Below are positions 36,951-49,900 of a stretch of DNA of 64,000 nucleotides, one piece after another. Position 1 is the stretch's first letter. Each line of letters starts with the position of its first letter. A program made the translations under genes and the position numbers. The notes under the pieces were generated by a model. That model did no database searches and was not told the DNA's origin. It saw only the letters and a list, made by a program, of their open reading frames with translations. Where the stretch lies: positions 7,476,174 through 7,540,173 of the forward strand of contig JAVTVX010000002.1 of assembly GCA_033439265.1 (NCBI GenBank), written 5' to 3'. The stretch comes from Dillenia suffruticosa (lineage: Eukaryota; Streptophyta; Magnoliopsida; Dilleniales; Dilleniaceae).

Positions 36951-37133
36951 AAGGTTCACGATTTTAAAGGCATGATTGTTTCAAAATGTAATGAAATGTT
37001 TCCAAATGTCCCGAAAGTTTCTAAAGGTTTTGAAATGTTTAGTTTTTTGAAAAAAAAAAAAAGTTAAGTTCTTTTAAAGGGTTTTCGAAAATTGTATAAA
37101 ACTTTCCATGGTTTTCTTAGGGAATTAAGAATA

Positions 37134-37170
37134 TTTTTTTAGGGGGTTAAGTCTTAGTCTTCGCTTAACC
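37134..37170 (+). other. Leader hairpin with polypurine-like motif, element B
   Basis: TTTTTTTAGGGGGTTAAG (37134-37151) resembles the region before the 3' LTR (CATGGGGTTAAG, 42104-42115). GGGTTAAG can pair with CTTAACCC (ending near 37170) across a 12-base loop. The position, about 50 bases before the gag start, corresponds to the leader motif of element A. Confidence 0.5.
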
Positions 37171-37209
37171 CTTGACTTAATTCTAGTTTCTTATTTTGTA
37201 TAGGTTGCA

Positions 37210-38570
37210 ATGCCTCCGCGAAGGAAAATGAGGAATGTGAGCGAAATTCCTCCACAGGAGCACGAGAATGAGTCGTTCTCGCATGCTCTTCCCCCACCTA
37301 CGTCCACACTCCCGGCTCCTTCTACCGGGCCTGCTCCTCCTCCTGTCGCTGCTCTTCAGGAAGTTATGGAGTGGTGGAGTACCTTTGGAGCACAGTACCG
37401 AGCTCCGCGGCCGACTACAGTTCCACCACCTGTTCCTCCTTCAGTGCCAGTTGCTGCACCTAGTGCCCCACTAGCCCCCACTCCTCCGGTTGCCACTCCA
37501 AGCAGCTGCTCTTCAATTCATTTGTCCAAGCTAATTAAAGAAGCAAGGCAGCTTGGTTGTGAAACTTTCTCAGCATCTGGTGATCCTACGGAAGCAAAGA
37601 AATGGATCAAGAGGGTCAGAAAAACTATAACAGATACGGGAATAGAGGATAGTTTGAAACTCTTGGTAGCTGTGAGATTGTTGGACGAAGATGCTAGCAC
37701 ATGGTGGGATGGAGTAGAGGAAGGGGCAGCTGCACCTCTCACTTGGCACGATTTCCTTAGGGAATTCGACCAGAGGTTCTACACCCGATTCGATCGGGAC
37801 TTAAAGAGAAAAGAATTCCTTCAGCTTCGCCAAGGAAATCTATCTGTGAAGGAATATGAGGCGAAATTTAGAAGTCTATCCTCATTCGTACCAGAGCTAA
37901 TCACCTCCGAAGAGTGCAGACGCTTCAAGTTTGAGGATGGCTTGAACCTGAATATCCGAAAGAAGATGTGTGTCACGGATGAGCACACATACCAGAACGT
38001 GTTGCAATTGGCCTTGAGGGCCGAACAGATGGTGCTTGAAAGGGGAAATGTTAGGGACCACCATGGGAAAAAGAGGTCCGACGGATTTGTACATGGCCAA
38101 AGCTTTAAGAAGAACAGAATTGCAGACTATCAAAGCGGTTTCGGGATCGGTTGGATTTCCTCAAAGCCAACAAATTCATAGATCGAATGCTTCTGGCGTT
38201 GGAAATATTGGATCGGGAGCAAGACCCAGAGGAGGTGGAATGCAGAGTTGCCCTACTTGTAAAAGGTATCACACGGATCCGTGCAGAGGATCTAAAAGAT
38301 GTTATCACTGCGGGAAGGAGGGACACCTCCGTTATTTTTGCCATGAGTTGACAGAAAAAGGACAAGGGAGTCGGCAAGTTAGAGGTCCCTCTAGCGGCTC
38401 CAAAACTGGTCCAGCAGGTTCGGTGACACCTTCCACTGGTACCATCCCTAGGATGGGCACAGGAAGCAATACAGTAGCTACCCCCTCTCAGTGACCTCAG
38501 CCGAGAGCTCAAACTAGGGTTTTTGCCATGACAAACGAAGAAGCTCAGATTAATCCCAACGTAGTCACAG
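37210..38570 (+). pseudogene. gag of element B, broken
   Basis: It starts MPPRRKMRNVSEI six bases after an acceptor-like TTATTTTGTATAG. The frame 37210-38181 covers the Pro-rich N-terminus and capsid (KKWIKRVRKTITDTGIED, FLREFDQRF, CRRFKFEDGLNLNIRKK). A frameshift near 38130 moves into the frame ending at 38494, which holds a CCHC knuckle (CYHCGKEGHLRYFC) preceded by an additional Cys/His-containing stretch. A TGA is at 38492-38494. The reading continues to 38570, where an intron-like insertion begins. Confidence 0.82.
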
Positions 38571-38703
38571 GTAAATTTTCATTTAAATTTAAGTTTGAAA
38601 TTTGAAAATGTGATATTTATGGATTATAACTATGATTTGATGATTTGTGATTATGAATGAAAGGGTATGATGATATGATTATGTTTATGGTTTACATTTA
38701 TAG
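38571..38703 (+). other. Intron-like insertion between gag and protease of element B
   Basis: This 133-bp, very AT-rich segment starts GTAAATTTTC and ends TTACATTTATAG, with exon contexts CACAG before and GTATG after. Removing it aligns B with element A residue for residue: NPNVVTG then MMKIFGVD in B, NPDIIMG then TLPIFGID in A. The junction splits the Gly codon (phase 1). It contains in-frame stops. Element A has no insertion at this site. See findings. Confidence 0.7.
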
Positions 38704-41700
38704 GTATGATGAAAATTTTTGGAGTGGATGCACATATACTCATTGATACCGGATCGAATAATTCATTTGTAAGCTCAGGATTTGCAAGACATTCTGATAG
38801 GGATTTAGTTCCTCTTGATAAAGAACTGTTGGTCATTACTCCTTTAGGAGAGCATATGATTCGAAATTTTGTACATAAATCTTGTGAGGTGAAAGTTGGT
38901 GAAACAATCTTTGAAGCGGATTTGATTCCGTTGGATATGAAGGACTTTAACGCCATCGTAGGCATGGATTGGCTAAGTCTTCACCGGGGTTCAGTAAATT
39001 ACTACACTAAAGAAGTGGAATTCCGTAGGGTAGGACATCCACTACTTGTGTTGGCTGGTGAACGGCGAGTATTGCCGACCAGTGTGATTTCAGCTCTTGA
39101 GGCACGGAGATTAGTGCATAAGGGCTGCGAAGCGTATTTGGCTCATATCATTGACATTACGGCAGCAAGCCCTGACCTGAGCGATATCCTTGTGGTAAAT
39201 GAGTTCCCAGACGTCTTTCCAGAAGAGTTACCGGGGTTGCCACCGATTCGGGAGTTTGATTTCACTATAAATCTTGTTCCCGGTACGGCACCAGTCTCCA
39301 CTTCTCCTTATCGAATGGCACCGACAGAATTAAAAGAGTTGAAAGTCCAACTCCAAGAGTTGTTGAGAAAGGGATTTATCCGACCGAGCACTTCACCTTG
39401 GGGTGCTCCGGTTCTCTTGTCAAGAAGAAAGATGGTAGTCTTCGATTATGTATTGATTATCGATAATTAAATAAGGTGACCATCAAGAACAAATATCTCT
39501 TGCCGAGGATTGATGACATGTTTGATCAACTCGAAGGGGCCAGTGTATTCTCCAAGATAGATTTGAGGTCCGGCTTTCATCAGTTGCGAATGAAGAAAAA
39601 TGATGTCCCCAAGACTACGTTTAGGACGAGGTATGGACACTATGAATTCTTAGTGATGCCTTTCGGCTTGACGAATGATCCAGCAGTTTTCATGGACCTA
39701 ATGAATCGAGTTTTTCACTCCTATCTCGACAAGTTCGTCATTGTTTTCATTGACGACATCCTTGTGTACTCCAAAAATGACGAAGAGCATTCAAATCATC
39801 TTTGGATTGTGTTGCAGACTCTCCAAGACAAGCATTTGTATGCTAAGTTCTCAAAATGTGAATTTTGGTCGAAGAAAATTGGGTTCTTGGGACATGTAGT
39901 ATCTGGAGAAGGGATATTTGTTGATCCGAACAAAGTTGAGACAATTATGAAATGGGAACAACCCAAAAACGTCACTGAGGTGAGGAGCTTTCTCGGATTA
40001 GCGGGTTACTATCGAAGATTCGTAAAGGGTTTTTCCAAAATTTCATCTCTGTTGTCTGGTTTGACGCGGAAAGGAATCAAGTTTGAATGGATTGATAAAT
40101 GTGAGCAGAGTTTTCAAGAACTCAAGAAGAGACTCACAACGGCTCCCATACTTGCCCTTCCTACTCTTGGTGATGATTATGTTGTCTACAGCGATGCCAG
40201 TAAACAGGGGTTAGGATACGTCTTGATGCAGGATTGCAGAACTATCGTCTATGCTTCTCGACAGTTAAAAAAGTATGAGCTGAATTATCCTACACATGAT
40301 TTAGAATTGGCTGCGATTGTATTTGCATTAAAGATTTGGCGCCATTATTTATATGGAGCCACTTGCAGAATCTTCACCGATCACAAGAGCCTCAAGTACC
40401 TACTCACCTAGAAGGAGTTCAATTTGAGGCAAAGGAGATGACTAGAGCTGATCAAAGACTACAATTTGATGATTGATTATCACCCGGGCAAGACAAATGT
40501 AGTTGCTGATGCCTTAAGCCGCAAGTACTCATCTTCTTCTCAAATTCAGGGAGACGCTTGCCTCTCATACCTGGTGGGATTTCGTGCTCTTGGAGCTAAA
40601 ATTGCTTGTGATGACAATGGTGTATTATTAGCGAAATTTGAAGTTCGACCAACCTTAGTAGACAGTATTAAAGAATTCCAAACCACTGATGAAGAGTTAA
40701 AGCAAATAGTGGAAAAGGTTCGCAAATGTGAAACTAGTGATTTCCATATTTGGAAGGATGGTATAGTCATGTATGAGAAACGGATTTGTGTTCCCAAAAA
40801 TGATGAGTTTCGGAAGGCTATTCTGGAAGAAGCACACTCTTCGGTTTATGCTATGCATTCCAGAAGTACTAAAATGTACCAAACCATCAAAGAAACTTAT
40901 TGGTGGTCAGGCTTGAAACGGGAAATAGCCGAATTTGTAGCAAGATGTCTGGTGTGTCAACAAACCAAAGCTGAGTATCAAAAGCCAGCCGAAATGCTTC
41001 AACCATTGCCTATACCTAAATGGAAATGGGAGTATATTACTATGGATTTTATGGTAGGATTGCCACGTACTCTAAGTCGTCACGATGCCATTTGGGTGAT
41101 AGTAGACAGACTCACAAAATCAGCGCATTTCTTCCCAGTTCAGAATACTTATTCCTTGGAGAAGTTAGCAAGAGTGTATCTTGATGAGATTGTCTGACTC
41201 CACGGGGTTCCGATATCGATTGTATCAAATCGAGACCCCCGATTCACATCCAAATTCTGGCCTAAGTTAGGGTACCAAACTGAAATTCAGCACTGCATTT
41301 CATCCACAGACAGATGGGCAATCTGAATGTACAATCCAAACGTTGGAAGATATGTTGAGAGCGTGCGTTATGGATTTCCATGGGAGTTGAGATAGGCATC
41401 TCAAGTTGATTGAATTTGCATATAACAATAGCTACCAAGTTAGTATTAGAATGCCTCCCTATGAAGCTCTCTACGGAAGGAAATGTCGGACTCCACTTTG
41501 TTGGGATGAAGTTGGAGAACGCAAAATTGAAAGTATAGAATTGATTGAAACTACCAAGGAAAAGGTGAAGCTAATTCGAGAAAGAATGAAGGCAGCTCAA
41601 GATCGGCAAAAGAGTTATGCCGACAAAATGAGAAGGCCATTAGAATTCACAGTGGGAGATATGGTATTGTTGAAGATATCTCCTTGGAAGGGCATAGTTT

Positions 41701-42066
41701 GATTTCAGCAACGAGGAAGATTAAACCCTCGTTATATCGGACCCTTTAAAATCCTTGAAAGAATTGGAGCGGTGGCATACCGACTAGATTTGCCATCAGA
41801 ATTGCAGAGGATCCATGATGTTTTTCATGTGTCGATGCTGAAAAAGTATTTGCCGGATCCCTCGCACGTATTGGAAGTTCCTCCAATAGAACTAAAAGAA
41901 GACTCGAGTTTCAAAGTACAACCGGTGAAAATCATTGACCGACAGATCAAACAGTTGAGGAGTAAGCAGATTCCTATGGTTAGGGTGCTGTGGAGAAATA
42001 ATGAAGTGGACTTGGGAGATTGAAGAATTAATGCGGAAGCAACACCCACAACTTTTTGATGTATAA
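38704..42066 (+). pseudogene. pol of element B, broken
   Basis: Protease (DTGSN near 38750), RT (frames 38706-39470 and 39476-40411, FIDDILVYS near 39750), RNase H (YSDAS near 40190), integrase zinc region and core (40466-41702) and a chromodomain-like tail are all recognisable. A 1-nt deletion lies near 39418. Internal stops are at 39466 (TAA), 40409 (TAG), 40439 (TGA), 41195 (TGA), 41388 (TGA) and 41699 (TGA), approximately. A deletion of about 10 bases lies near 41265, and a further frameshift near 42008 precedes the end at 42064-42066. Confidence 0.85.
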
Positions 42067-42117
42067 ATTGTATTTTGAAATTTCGAGAACGAAATTTATT
42101 TTCATGGGGTTAAGAAT

Positions 42118-44606
42118 TGTAAAATCGACAAAGTCAAAAAAAAAAATTAGGAAAGTTACTTTCCCAATTCACCTTCTCTCCCCCTCATTCTCTCCCGTGT
42201 TCTCTGTCTCTCACCCTCTCTCACCCTCTCACAAATCTCTCCCTCCCTCCATCACAAGAGCTCTCTCTCTCTCTCTCTCTCCCTCTCTCACCAATCTCTC
42301 TCTCTCTCCTGCGGGAACTGCACAGCCGCAGCGCGCGGCTCCCTCCCGCACTGCTATAGCCCGCGAGCACAGCAGCTCCTGCCAGCGAGCAGCTCCATCT
42401 AGCGAGCGCTCCAACGCGCACCAGCCGCGACTCCTCTCCCTCGCGCACGAACAGCCCACTGCTTCTCTCCCTCGCCTGTTCACGTGCTACCCTCTGCCGA
42501 GACACTTGCTGCAACCCCAGAAGAGACCCCAACTCGGCAATCATCGGTAAGCCCTCAAGAACTCTAGCCGAGATTTCAATTCATCCCCTATACATGAGGT
42601 ATGAATTTCCAATTGATATATTCTAGGGTTTCAATTTCTTTTGGTGATTGAACCTAAATACTAAATTTTGTTTCAAATCGGAAGCATTACAGGTTTCGAA
42701 TTAAATCGAACAGCGCACGAAGGTTTGGTAGGCAAATGCGAAAACTCTAGGTCTGAATCTGCACTCCTTTCTCTGCGCAGGTAAGGGCTAATTTCTGAAA
42801 ATAACTCTAAAATTGTGAAATAATTGCAATATGATAGAATTGGAATGTATGTCCATGATTGGAAAAATTAGAAAAAACTAAAACTATGTTAATTTAAGAA
42901 AATCTAGGAGAGTTGTGAATATGAATTTTGTAAAGATGTAAATAGCGATAAATTGGTAAAATAAGGATAGGAACAAGAAAATGTTAGAAATGAGTGTTAA
43001 ACAAAATTAGGAAAGTTTGTGAACCCTTGATTTTGGAGGAGAAATGACTTGAGAATTGTAATGGTTGCTTCAGAACAATCCATTGGAACTTGAAAGGAGA
43101 TTTCTTGAGTATGGATAGGGTGTAGGGAGTGAATACCCTCTCTAGAGGTGAGTGGATGGTTCATTGTGTTCATGAATGAGAAACTTGTTTTAAAATTGCT
43201 TTATAAATGATTTTCGAAAGATTTTACGTGATTTATGTGAATTGTTTTGTGACCGTGGGCTGTCTGAACTGAATTATAAAGTATAAATGCATCCATTGTG
43301 TTTAAAAATGATTCTGTGCTATATGTTATTTGATATTGCTCTATGAATTGATTTGGCATGAGATTGTTGATTATTTGATGGAAAATTATGGCACATTGTT
43401 TGTGAATTGGATTGATTTAGAAATGAAGGGTGTCGCAGATGACTATAATCATATTCCCACCACGGAGCGACCCGACGAGGTGGCTTGGTTTGGGGTTTGG
43501 ATGTGCAGGGGAGTTAAACGTCCCTCCCTCTACCGAAGTCGTACTATATCTGGTGCACCCCGGTGAGGTACGAGCCAACGCCAAGGTAGGAGATTTGTTT
43601 TGAGACATTGGATAGAAAAATTCTTGGCAGGATTTCGTCTGGGTTTGGCTGCCCTAAGACGGAAGTGTTTTTCGATGGAACCCCAAGATTTTCTGAAATG
43701 ATAATTGACATGGATGCATATTTTGTAAATTGTGATTTATTGAAATGTTTTATACATATGAACTGTTATTTATGAGATATGTTTTGACTGCCCCACATTT
43801 ACCCCTTATTTATGAACACAATCACACCATTGCACTCCACTCACTGAGTATACCCCTATACTCACCCCTCTCTTCCCCTTTTTCAGAAGAGACTTAGTTG
43901 GGAGACTACTCGACGGAGCTTGTGTAGTATTTTTGCGGATTGTATAGGTATTTGGCGCATACAGGGTTACTTTTGGAGATTTATAGATCTCAAACCATGT
44001 AAAGGGAAGACTGTACATCCCCTGCCGTACGGATTTCATTGATACTGGCCGAGTTATTGGAAGTATTGATAAAATCCGCTAATTTTTGATTTGTTCTTTA
44101 TTATCTTAATTACTCTATTATTTTTGTAAAACCGTTTATATCTGTATTGGGACATTTGGACTGTAAATCTTAATTTCGATACTTTTCTCTGATTTTGTGA
44201 AGTTCTGTACAACTCATACCGTTATGATTCTACTGATACTGGCTTGTTTCCTCAGGTAAGTGTTGGTAAAATCCGACGACTATGTTTTGGGACTTCTTGT
44301 TTGTTACACGCTTTGTTGAGGTGAGAATTCTGAATGGCTAGGATGGCCACATCGCATGCGTGCTTGTACAGGATCCCACTCCCCGATGTGTGCCAATGTA
44401 TGTGTTTGAATGTTTAGGGATGAGCCGAATGGGCTCTTTGCGTGTGTATTGTTATATGATTTCACGTTTTGAAGAGTCTCATGCTTTCGATAATTTATTG
44501 TAAATTTGATAGTTTTGCGGAGTCCCGATATACGGGGAGGTTCTGCCCGTGTATCAAGATGACGCGGCGGTTGTCACGTGGTCGATCCGAGGATCGAGGC
44601 GTGACA
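42118..44606 (+). repeat. 3' LTR of element B
   Basis: A 2,489-bp LTR, from TGTAAAATCGAC to GTGACA, followed by TAAGT. It contains a CT-rich start, a GC-rich segment at 42310-42545, and AT-rich DNA beyond. The phrase GATACTGG followed by GGTAAAATCCG-like words recurs near 44040 and 44235. Confidence 0.9.
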
Positions 44607-44611
44607 TAAGT

Positions 44612-46860
44612 CATGTAGCCAAAGTGATTAAGTTTTTAATGGAATGAGGTCTAACACGTTTGGAACTATCGAGATGCAATCTCTATCCCTTATTTCTTCT
44701 ATTTACATGTTGAATTTGGGAAAGCCATGGACAAAAGTTGTAATTCTATATCTCAGCTTTTCTCGTGTTTTGGAACCTCCTCAATCTAATATGTAGAACT
44801 AAAATAACGCCTATTTCCAATGTAAGGCTAGAAGAGTGTGAAAGATTGTGCTTCTCTCGGGTAAAAATCCTTCATGCTTTACTATCCAACCGAGGAAAGA
44901 GAATGAACTAAATTAAGCACATATCCAAGGCAAAATGATACAAAAAGTTAATAAATCCTAAGAAGATGTATGCATAAATAAATATATAAAAATGAGATTT
45001 ATCATCTCCTCTCAACAAATGCTTCCTCCGGATGTCATAGTTGGCGTTAACCTATAAAGATCGTTGGAGATGAGATTGAAATTTAATTTTTTAAGTTATG
45101 CCTCGTGTTGATATTGATACGATTAAGAAAATTCCTTTAGAAATCGCACATCAAGAGGATAAGCTAATATGGCATTTTGATGGCAATGGGAGGTTCATTG
45201 TGAACAACAGGTATTGAGTGGTGCTTGATTTGCAATCATCTAGTGAAGGTGTAACTATTTATGGCGGACAACTTTGAATATTCTACCAAGGGATGTGCTT
45301 TGTCCACGAGTTGTTGAGGTGGATCCTTCATGTTTGTGTTTGTGAAGCTCGTGAGTTTGTGGTTCACCTTTGTAGGGATTGTAGAGTGGCTAGGCTTATT
45401 CTAGAATTTGCATGGTTGGCTTAATCCATTGAGGGAGGTTTATGTAGGCTTTAGTTGATGAATATGATAAGAGTGGGCTTTCTCGGGAGGAGTTGGTATC
45501 ATTTGCTATACTTTTTATTAGGTGTAAATGATGATAGGTGAGTATAAAGAATAATTAATGAGTTTAAACTGTTAAATTTCCCTAACAGATATAGAAGACG
45601 AACATAGGTTTGAGTTACACAGAAGTGGCGTTGTCACCAGGAGGGGATAGCCAAGTTGAATACAGATTCCAAACCTAGTAGAGTTAGTGCATTATGGTAT
45701 TATTTTTCATAATGAGAGGGAAAAAATTTTAGCATATGCATTCAAGAGCGTAACATGTGCGTGGAATCCTAAAATCTCTAAAGTGATTGGCTTGAGGGTT
45801 TGGTGTTCAATATTGCAACCATTACACAATCGGAGTGTAAAAAAGTGATAAATAAGCAATATAATAGACAGCAACTCTGACATAGCTTAGACACGACACT
45901 TAAAGGACTACAATTTTTCAGGCATTAACGTTAACCATGTCAATTGTCTTTTATTTTAAGATTTAACATGATGGCCTATGTATTAATTAAGTTTTATTTA
46001 GATATCGAATCATAAAAATATAACCAGAGGAGACTCCATTTTTTATCATAAGTTTTATTATTAGTATCTACTTCATTTTTATTGAATAGTTTCATTTTAT
46101 TATCAAAAAATTTTGTAAAAGAAAAACAATACTTTGAGACGGTTATTAAACCCAAATTGACCCGTAGGATGGATAGGGTTAACTCTCGAACATACATTTT
46201 ATTGATCGGTTCATAAATTGGATTATTTATATTGTTAATCCGCTTGACTCATGAGTTTTTTTTTTTTTTTTTTAAGATAAAATACTATTTCAATCCCATT
46301 TATTTAGGGACAAAATTGAAAATAGAAAAAAAATTTCCTCTCCTTTAGTAGAACAAATTTGATGAGATGAATATTTAATTAGTCATATTTGTATAAAATT
46401 ATAAACTATTAAATATTTGTTATTTTGGTGGAGTTGAGTAATTTTATTTCATGTTTCATGTTTATTATTTATATTTTATTTTTTTATTAGTTATTCTGGG
46501 ACAAAAAAAATATAAATTTATAAATTTTAAATTTTTATTGTATGGTTATATTATATTTTATAGATATTGTGATTGATATTTTATATTTTAAAAATATAAT
46601 TATATGTATTTATATTTTAAAATAATAAAATAATTAATGATTAAATCAGTCGCTCACGATTCAACTGGTTAAATCACATACACGGGCGAGGGTTTGATAA
46701 CCATGCATCGAGACGCTAATTTTGTTGGTGAAGTCTGATAGGCAAAAATTGTTTGAATAACACCACCACGCGCCCCCTTAATTGATACACTGTACAAGAC
46801 TTGGGACAATGAGCGTGTCAAGGACCAAAAGGGAAGGAGAGGGAATTGTAAATAACAAAA
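44612..46860. other. Intergenic DNA with a LINE remnant
   Basis: Apart from the LINE remnant at 45098-45900, this stretch is AT-rich with no supported gene. From 46250 to 46640 it is extremely AT-rich, with a poly(T) run at 46256-46274. Confidence 0.5.
45098..45900 (+). pseudogene. LINE (non-LTR retrotransposon) 3' remnant
   Basis: The + strand reads PRVDIDTIKKIPL then EDKLIWHFDGNGRF, matching the 'EDKLIWHF-KNG' stretch before the zinc-binding domain of plant LINE reverse transcriptases. Further on come VHLCRDCRVARLI (zinc region) and KWRCHQEGIAKLNTDSKPS, like the start of the C-terminal RNase H. Many stops and frameshifts are present, and no RT core is visible, so it is a 5'-truncated dead copy. 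Confidence 0.65.
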
Positions 46861-46937
46861 ATTCCCTCGCGGTGGTTGGAAGCAGAAATCCAATTTCTAG
46901 GGTTCTGGATTAGCAGAAGACACAAAAGAAATATAAA

Positions 46938-49900
46938 ATGGCAAACAAGCTTTACGGCTATAATCCAACTTCCAGCACCTACGCAGCAGCTGGATCTCCT
47001 GTGCCTTCATCCATCCGCTCCAACTCTTCTTTCATCGGCTCCTTCAGATTTGGAGCTTCCGACTCACTCCCTCACTCCTCCGCTGACGCCGATCATCGGG
47101 CCTCCTCCGCTTCGTCCATGTTCTTCAGCCAGAGCAACCCCCTCAGGTTCTCCGCCTCCTCCAACATCGGCGCCGGCGCTGGTTCTGCCGCTGCTTTCTC
47201 GGCTTCCAGAGTGCCACACTTGGACGCGGCGCACCACCAATCCTCGTGGCCTGGTATTGACGTTGATGATGCAGGTGCCGAGTCTATGATCCTCGGCACG
47301 AAGCGTCCTACTGAAGGTTTATACTTTATCCTCTCTCTCTCGCAAAATCTGTTTGGAATGTGACAATTACTAATTAGGGTTTCGTTTATAGAAAATTTAA
47401 ACTCTAGCTCTTGCTTTGTTTTAATTTATGGAGATGAATTAGAATTGGGCTACCTGGAAGGGGCTTTGGGTGTTGACATCTTATGTTATACTTAAATATG
47501 GCATTCTAGTTCACGGAAGTGGCCAAAGTTGAGGATTCTGACCATGAATCCTAAGGGTGTTCCTTTTGTTTGTTACTTGGACGATTATGGAAAGTAGCTT
47601 GAGATTGTGCGCAAAATTTTGGCAGCTGTGGGCAGTTAGTCATAGATGCCAGGCAGTCAGCACAATGCTTCCATTTTTGTAATCTAGTGTGCTATAGTTC
47701 CTCATTTGGGATTGCATGATATGGATTGTAATTGCGAGAGAGTAGAGAGACCCTAGCAACTAGTGTGCTATAATCCCCCTTGAAATCAATTTTTTGTGAA
47801 TGAAGATTTTTCGAATAAAAGGGATAGGAGTATAAACTAAATCACCAACTTTTTATATGCTATTAGTTTCATATGATCATTAAATTATTTTCTGTTATAC
47901 TTACAGGCTTTTGTGCCTTCTAATTAGTTATTTTTCCTATCACAAAAAATACCGCACTTCAACATTTGTAGCCTTGTTTTTATCTATTTTGAAGTCCTAT
48001 ATATAATAACATATATGTTTCCTGTGATTTGTTGTCCATATCTGTTTACTATGTATTATAGTGCTGTACCATCAGCCTGTTATCAGTGTTCATAATACCG
48101 TTGGGCAAAGTGATGATTGGTTATCAGCCAATTCTTTGGCCAAGCGCCCTAGATTGGAGAGTGCAAGCAATTTACCTATATATCCACAGAGGCCAGGACA
48201 GAAGGATTGTGCCCACTATATGCTCACAAGAACCTGTAAATTTGGAGATGGCTGCAAGTTTGACCATCCCATATGGGTTCCTGAAGGTGGAATCCCAGAT
48301 TGGAAAGAGGTGATGGCTTATAACTATATTCTATTGCTATGGTATTTTTACTAATTTTGACCTTATACACGTAAGTATGGTCTACCTCATAGTTTTATAT
48401 ATATTTTTTTCTTTACTTATTCAGATGAGTATATCCATATTAGGTGTTACCGTCAAAAAGCTACAGCATTTATTATAAGAATCAGTAGCACCTATATTAA
48501 TATTCTGAAAGCTATAATGTAGTCTGTTATTTTGCCTTAGTGCATTCTGATGCTTCTGTGCATTTCATTCTGAAATTATATAATTGTTTTTCATACATTG
48601 TAATTGCTGAATAACACCAAAAACTTTCTTTCTACAAGCATGTAACACTGGTTTCTGTACCATGATCTTTCCTTGTATTTCTCCCTTTCACCAATGCATA
48701 GGAAACTTTGAGTGAGGCATTTTTTTTAAAGTTTATATATATATATACTATATATGTGTGTGAGTGTTTGTATATATATAATTTCCTCCATCTGTGGGTT
48801 AGTAGTACTCTTTTCATCATTACTAGAACTGTGGTACCATTATCCTTTACGTATATAACCTGTTGATGAGGGACTAAAAGCCTGCAAGCTTGGCACATTG
48901 ATGATGCCTTATGTTGTTGTTTAGGAAATATACCTTGTGTAATCGTAGATGTCTGCCCAAATCAAGGTTTTCAAAACCAGACCATCCACTGAACCAGAAA
49001 AGGGAGTGGTTCTGGTCACAGGTTCAACCCCAGTCAAAACAGAGGTTGAACCGCGAACATCATGGTTATGTCATAAATAATTATATTTGCAAAATTAGTG
49101 TTGAAAGATCATCAATAAGAATATTGGCATTTGCAATTGGCAGTTGGCACATACATGGTAATTTAGATGCATTTTCCCAAAGGAGGGAACTGAGCATAAA
49201 TTAAACAAGCTTAATATTTGATAATTTATTCTCATGTATCTGATCAAAAGTATTTTCTCATTAACAAGCACGATTATTATGGTAAAATATCATCTTTGGA
49301 AAAGATTAACTTCAGATTTCAGTAAAATCACAAAATAGAAGGGCTTCAGATTTGATATGATTGACCATTGAAGAACATTAGCTTCAGATTTGTGTAGAAT
49401 TGTTGAACTCAGCTTGCAGGCCTGCAATCTTGGAACATATTATTGACCATATATGAGTATAGGATGAATTTTTTGTGGACTTCTTATAATTAATATGGTG
49501 ATGTAACATCTTAATGTATAATATATATATTTTTTTCAACCCTAATTGGATTTGGTCTGTTTATGTAAGACTCATGGATCTAATACGCCACATATATATG
49601 CCATTACTATATAATCTGTGAACAATTGCTTGTGTAATTCTCTGACCTTGGAGACCAATATAGCCAGTCTCACTTCAGAGCGAGAACTTTTTGGCTAGTT
49701 TCAGCATGCCTGAATATTGGTTTCTTGGGCTAAGATCTTAGTGTTTGGGTTTTGGGATGTGAGTGTGCATTTTCATTGTCCATAGTGTTGCATTTGATGG
49801 CTTAGGGGTGGATATGAAGATGCTGGACCTAAGATACTCTAAGGCCAATGGAAATGATGAGTTGTTTTTACATGCATAGACAAAGTTCTTTTTGTTGCAC

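Larger units (their letters stand above)
24125..44606 (+). mobile_element. Ty3/gypsy element B (Del/Tekay-type), split by element A
   Basis: Excluding the nested element A and one copy of its 5-bp duplication, B is about 10.2 kb. Its LTRs start TGTAAAACCGAC and TGTAAAATCGAC and end GTGATA and GTGACA. The 5-bp flanks are TGAGT (24120-24124) and TAAGT (44607-44611), a target duplication with one transition. The primer-binding site is TGGTATCAGAG (36940-36950). A polypurine tract precedes the 3' LTR. The pol order protease-RT-RNase H-integrase, the long ~2.5-kb LTRs and a chromodomain-like tail place it in the Del/Tekay group. Several stops and frameshifts make it inactive. Confidence 0.9.
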
